64,000 bases of DNA from NCBI GenBank assembly GCA_964429385.1, contig CAYSBR010000001.1, positions 186,001-250,000 of the forward strand, written 5' to 3'. The translations under genes and the position numbers were made by a program. Origin of the DNA: UBA2377 sp964429385. GTDB taxonomy: Bacteria > Verrucomicrobiota > Verrucomicrobiia > Opitutales > Opitutaceae. This document shows, one piece after another, positions 61,712 through 64,000 of this stretch (positions are counted from its first letter, which is position 1; every line of letters starts with the position of its first letter). The notes beneath the pieces were generated by a model. That model ran no database searches. It had not been told where the DNA came from and saw only the letters and a list, made by a program, of their open reading frames with translations.

Positions 61712-63091
61712 TTAATCGCGCGCTTGGGAAAGCTTCAGCCAGTGGCCGCCGATTTCCTCGAGTGTCTTGTCTTTGGTCTCGGGCAACAGGCGCCAGACGA
61801 ACACCGAGCAGGAAAGGCAGATGCCGGAAAAAATGAGAAACGTGCCGCCCGGGTTCCCCCACACATTCTTGAAGTAGTCGAGCATGGCGGGAAACAGGTT
61901 GGTGGTGATATAAGATGCGGTGAACATCGCGGTGGTCGCGATGGACATGGCTACGCCGCGTATCCGGTTGGGGAATATCTCGGAAAGCACCACCCAACTC
62001 AGCGGGGCAAGCGTCAACGTAAAGGCACCGGTGGCCAGAAATATGCCGGTCAACGTGGCCCACGGCGGGAGGGCGTAGTTGAATTTGCAGAACATGATGG
62101 CTTCCCCTATGGCCATCCCGACAGGGCCGACGATCAGGATGGGCCGCCGGCCGAACCGGGATATCAGCCAGAAGGAAGCCACGGTGCACAGGGTGATCCA
62201 ACTGGTGACATAAACACTGTTGAGAATGGCGTCAGGCGCGTTTGTGACGCCGGCTTCCATGAACAATGTCGGCGTATAGATCAGAATCATGTTCACCCCG
62301 TTGATCTGGGAAAAAACCATCAGGATCACCCCGATAAGAACGGCCCGCCGGATGCCAGGACGCAGCAGTTCACCGAAACCACCTTTTTCCTCCTTCAGCT
62401 CTCCAGTAATTTCCGCCAGCTCCCTCCGGGCCTGCGTTTCCCCGTTGATTCTGGTCAAGACAGCCAATGCCTCGTCATTGCGGCCTCGTGTCGCCAGCCA
62501 GCGCGGGCTGTTGGGCACGTAAAGCAGGCATATGCCCAAGATCGCCGATGGCAGCGCCTCGGTGGCAAACATCCACCGCCAATGGCCGCCAAAGGACAGG
62601 AGATAGGCCACGTAAACTGACAGGGTCAGGCCAACGACGATGGCCAGTTGATTCAGGATCACCATCCTGCCCCGCAAGTGAGCCGGTGATATCTCGGCAA
62701 TATACATGGGCGAGATGGTGGATGCGAGACCCACGCCAATGCCGCCAATAAAACGCCAGAAGCTGAAATCCCAGGGCCCGACGGGCAGGGCGCTGCCTAT
62801 GGCGGAAACGACGAACAGGATGGCCGAAATTTCCAAACAACGGTTCCGCCCCCAGCGATCGGACATGAATATGCCCACCAGCGCCCCGAATGGGCACCCC
62901 AGAATGGCACTGCCCGTCACCGCCCCCATCATGAACGGACTCAGTGACCATTCCTCCTGAAGGAAGAGAATCGCTCCGGATATGATGGAAAGGTCATAGC
63001 CGAACAGAAATCCACCCACGGCCGCCACCATCGTAACCAGCAGCAGATAGGTGAAGGAGGCGCGACGGCCTGTAGCGGCGGCGGAGGTCAT
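61712..63091 (-). CDS. Sugar-porter family MFS transporter
   Basis: 459 aa with 12 predicted membrane helices. The sugar-porter signatures are present: GYDLSIISGAILFLQEE in helix 1, DRWGRNRCLEIS in loop 2-3, PNSPRWLATRGR after helix 6, SRFGRRPILI in loop 8-9 and PETKDKTLEEI after helix 12. It resembles XylE/GalP-type proton symporters for hexoses or pentoses. It would import the desulfated monosaccharide. The start overlaps the cupin gene stop by 4 bp (ATGA). Confidence 0.92.
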   Translation of the reverse strand: MTSAAATGRRASFTYLLLVTMVAAVGGFLFGYDLSIISGAILFLQEEWSLSPFMMGAVTGSAILGCPFGALVGIFMSDRWGRNRCLEISAILFVVSAIGSALPVGPWDFSFWRFIGGIGVGLASTISPMYIAEISPAHLRGRMVILNQLAIVVGLTLSVYVAYLLSFGGHWRWMFATEALPSAILGICLLYVPNSPRWLATRGRNDEALAVLTRINGETQARRELAEITGELKEEKGGFGELLRPGIRRAVLIGVILMVFSQINGVNMILIYTPTLFMEAGVTNAPDAILNSVYVTSWITLCTVASFWLISRFGRRPILIVGPVGMAIGEAIMFCKFNYALPPWATLTGIFLATGAFTLTLAPLSWVVLSEIFPNRIRGVAMSIATTAMFTASYITTNLFPAMLDYFKNVWGNPGGTFLIFSGICLSCSVFVWRLLPETKDKTLEEIGGHWLKLSQARD

Positions 63092-63618
63092 TGGGGTGAA
63101 GTGTAGTTTCCTCCGATGGGGATGCGGGAGTCTTCGAAAAAGTTGTCATCAATCTGACAGGGCATACTGAGCTCCAAGAGCAGCGTGGGGCCAAGCCCGC
63201 GGAATCCGTGGGGAACCCCGGGGGAGATCGGCAGGCGGTCCCCCTCGTTCAAGATCAGGGTTTTCTCACCATAACTTACCTCAAGCCGCCCTTTGATCAC
63301 AAAGAAGGTCTCATGCTTTGTCACATGGTGGTGGCGGGGGCAGCTTTGCCCATCGAAGACAAAAAGATATTTTCCGCAGTACCCCGCCGCGGCTTCGTTC
63401 GCTATCCAAAACTCGATCAGTCCGGTTTGGCTGAACTGCCCCAAACCGAAGTCCAGCACCAGCGGCCGCACCCTCGGGAGCGCAACCTTCCACTCGTCAG
63501 CCTGCTGGCAAAAGCGCCGCAGCGCTTCGTCCGCAGCAGGACCATGCACACTGATCCCCAGCCCTTTATCCAACTCGTCCATGGCCATGGGATCGCCCAT
63601 CTCCGGCGGTGTTTTCAT
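63088..63618 (-). CDS. Cupin-domain protein, possible sugar isomerase (D-lyxose isomerase-like)
   Basis: 176 aa, cytoplasmic. A single cupin barrel carries the metal-binding residues: PRHHHVTKHETFFVIKG for motif 1 (His, His, Glu) and SPGVPHGFRG for motif 2 (His). The pattern GKYLFVFDGQ before the motif resembles D-lyxose isomerase-like sugar isomerases, which would make a ketose for the FGGY kinase. That assignment is a guess from context. It is the first gene of the operon, preceded by an AT-rich region holding a candidate operator. Confidence 0.75.
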   Translation of the reverse strand: MKTPPEMGDPMAMDELDKGLGISVHGPAADEALRRFCQQADEWKVALPRVRPLVLDFGLGQFSQTGLIEFWIANEAAAGYCGKYLFVFDGQSCPRHHHVTKHETFFVIKGRLEVSYGEKTLILNEGDRLPISPGVPHGFRGLGPTLLLELSMPCQIDDNFFEDSRIPIGGNYTSPQ

Positions 63619-63762
63619 TTTGGTATAATATGTTAATAATTGTTCAAATCTAACAGGCTGCTGGCCATGTCAACGCCTGATATGAAACTGGTGTTGTCCT
63701 CATCCAACAGGGGCCCATCCGCGCGGATTCTTCTGCATGATTCGAAAGATCGGGCCGAGGTT
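63619..63762. promoter_or_regulatory. Operon promoter region with candidate DeoR operator (63630-63649)
   Basis: Intergenic region upstream of the cupin/transporter operon, read on the minus strand. The AT-rich core ATGTTAATAATTGTTCAAAT (63630-63649) matches the element at 55151-55170. It lies just before the start codon, overlapping the likely -10 region (TATACC/TATTAT), a good position for a repressor. No Shine-Dalgarno sequence is evident. Confidence 0.5.
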
Positions 63763-64000
63763 TCATTTACTCCTGACTGGTGGATGGAGCCGGACGAACT
63801 CCTCCCGCGCTTCCTGCAAAGCCTGGATCAGCCGTTTGGTAAAATGCTCCAGATCAGCCAGGCCGTTTTTGACGCGGTCGAAAGGCGTCGCCCCCTCCTT
63901 GCTTACTATCGTCAGCGTATCCATCACCCCGTTTATTTTGGGGTGGTCCAGGCGTCGCAGCGCTTCCTGCATCTCCGGCCAGCGCCAATTACCACCGTAA
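63763..64000 (-). CDS. C-terminal fragment of a paralog of the 61698-60169 protein, cut by the window end
   Basis: An open frame reaches the right edge of the window and gives YGGNWRWPEMQEALRR...VRSK. It aligns in pattern with the C terminus of the upstream-encoded secreted protein (NQWKWPDLKRILASLDTPEINAVL against GNWRWPEMQEALRRLDHPKINGVM, and ETPFGRI against ATPFDRV). The gene is on the same strand as the operon and ends 144 bp before the cupin gene. Its true start is outside the window; the ATG at 63972 is internal. Confidence 0.75.
   Translation of the reverse strand, partial: YGGNWRWPEMQEALRRLDHPKINGVMDTLTIVSKEGATPFDRVKNGLADLEHFTKRLIQALQEAREEFVRLHPPVRSK

Overview
This is a high-GC bacterial window. 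The best guess is a member of Verrucomicrobiota, possibly Opitutaceae. The reasons are an N-terminal LEPR-XLL-type motif on a giant surface protein, an M50 peptidase/HlyD fusion next to a SecA paralog, Cys-type sulfatases with their activating enzyme, start codons that mostly lack strong Shine-Dalgarno sites, and short dispersed intergenic repeats of the 'ATCTGTG...ATCCGTGG' kind. No rRNA, tRNA, CRISPR array, integrase or transposase was recognised, so the taxonomic call is inference.

Region 1 (1-2061) holds the tail of an unidentified gene, a 233-aa protein of unknown function, and a PlsC-type acyltransferase. Region 2 (2479-19327, all minus strand) is a polyunsaturated fatty acid (Pfa) type iterative lipid synthase. 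It reads in transcription order: a cNMP-binding/CPBP membrane protein, a PfaD-type enoyl reductase, Pfa2 (KS-MAT-tandem ACP-KR-DH) and Pfa3 (KS-CLF-AT-four hotdog domains-acyltransferase). This matches the three-gene layout known from myxobacteria. Pfa2 is interrupted by a 100-N assembly gap inside its tandem ACPs. The gap flanks show that only 6 bp plus a whole number of 324-bp ACP units can be missing, so the two apparent ORFs are one gene.

Region 3 (19488-51951) is the most interesting part. One 21.9-kb gene encodes a 7305-aa repetitive surface protein (DUF11-like repeats, SdrD B-like block). Divergent to it is a TolC-like outer-membrane lipoprotein. Beyond that, on the minus strand, lie a short HlyD-type adaptor, a C-terminally truncated SecA-like ATPase, an M50 metalloprotease fused to an HlyD adaptor, a GAF-domain protein fused to an HlyD adaptor, a DUF3467 protein and a NarL-type response regulator. 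No ABC transporter is present. I infer a dedicated, apparently uncharacterised export route for the giant protein, in which a SecA-like motor replaces the ABC ATPase of type I secretion and the inner-membrane adaptors carry a protease and a sensor.

Region 4 (52126-64000, all minus strand) is a sulfated-carbohydrate utilisation locus. A cupin protein, a sugar-porter MFS transporter, a secreted protein of unknown fold, a sulfatase, a ceramidase-like protein, an FGGY kinase and a DeoR-family repressor form one tightly overlapping operon. It is followed by a second Cys-type sulfatase and a formylglycine-generating enzyme that would mature both sulfatases. A matching AT-rich 20-bp element lies upstream of the operon and upstream of the second sulfatase. 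The window ends inside a paralog of the secreted protein of unknown fold.
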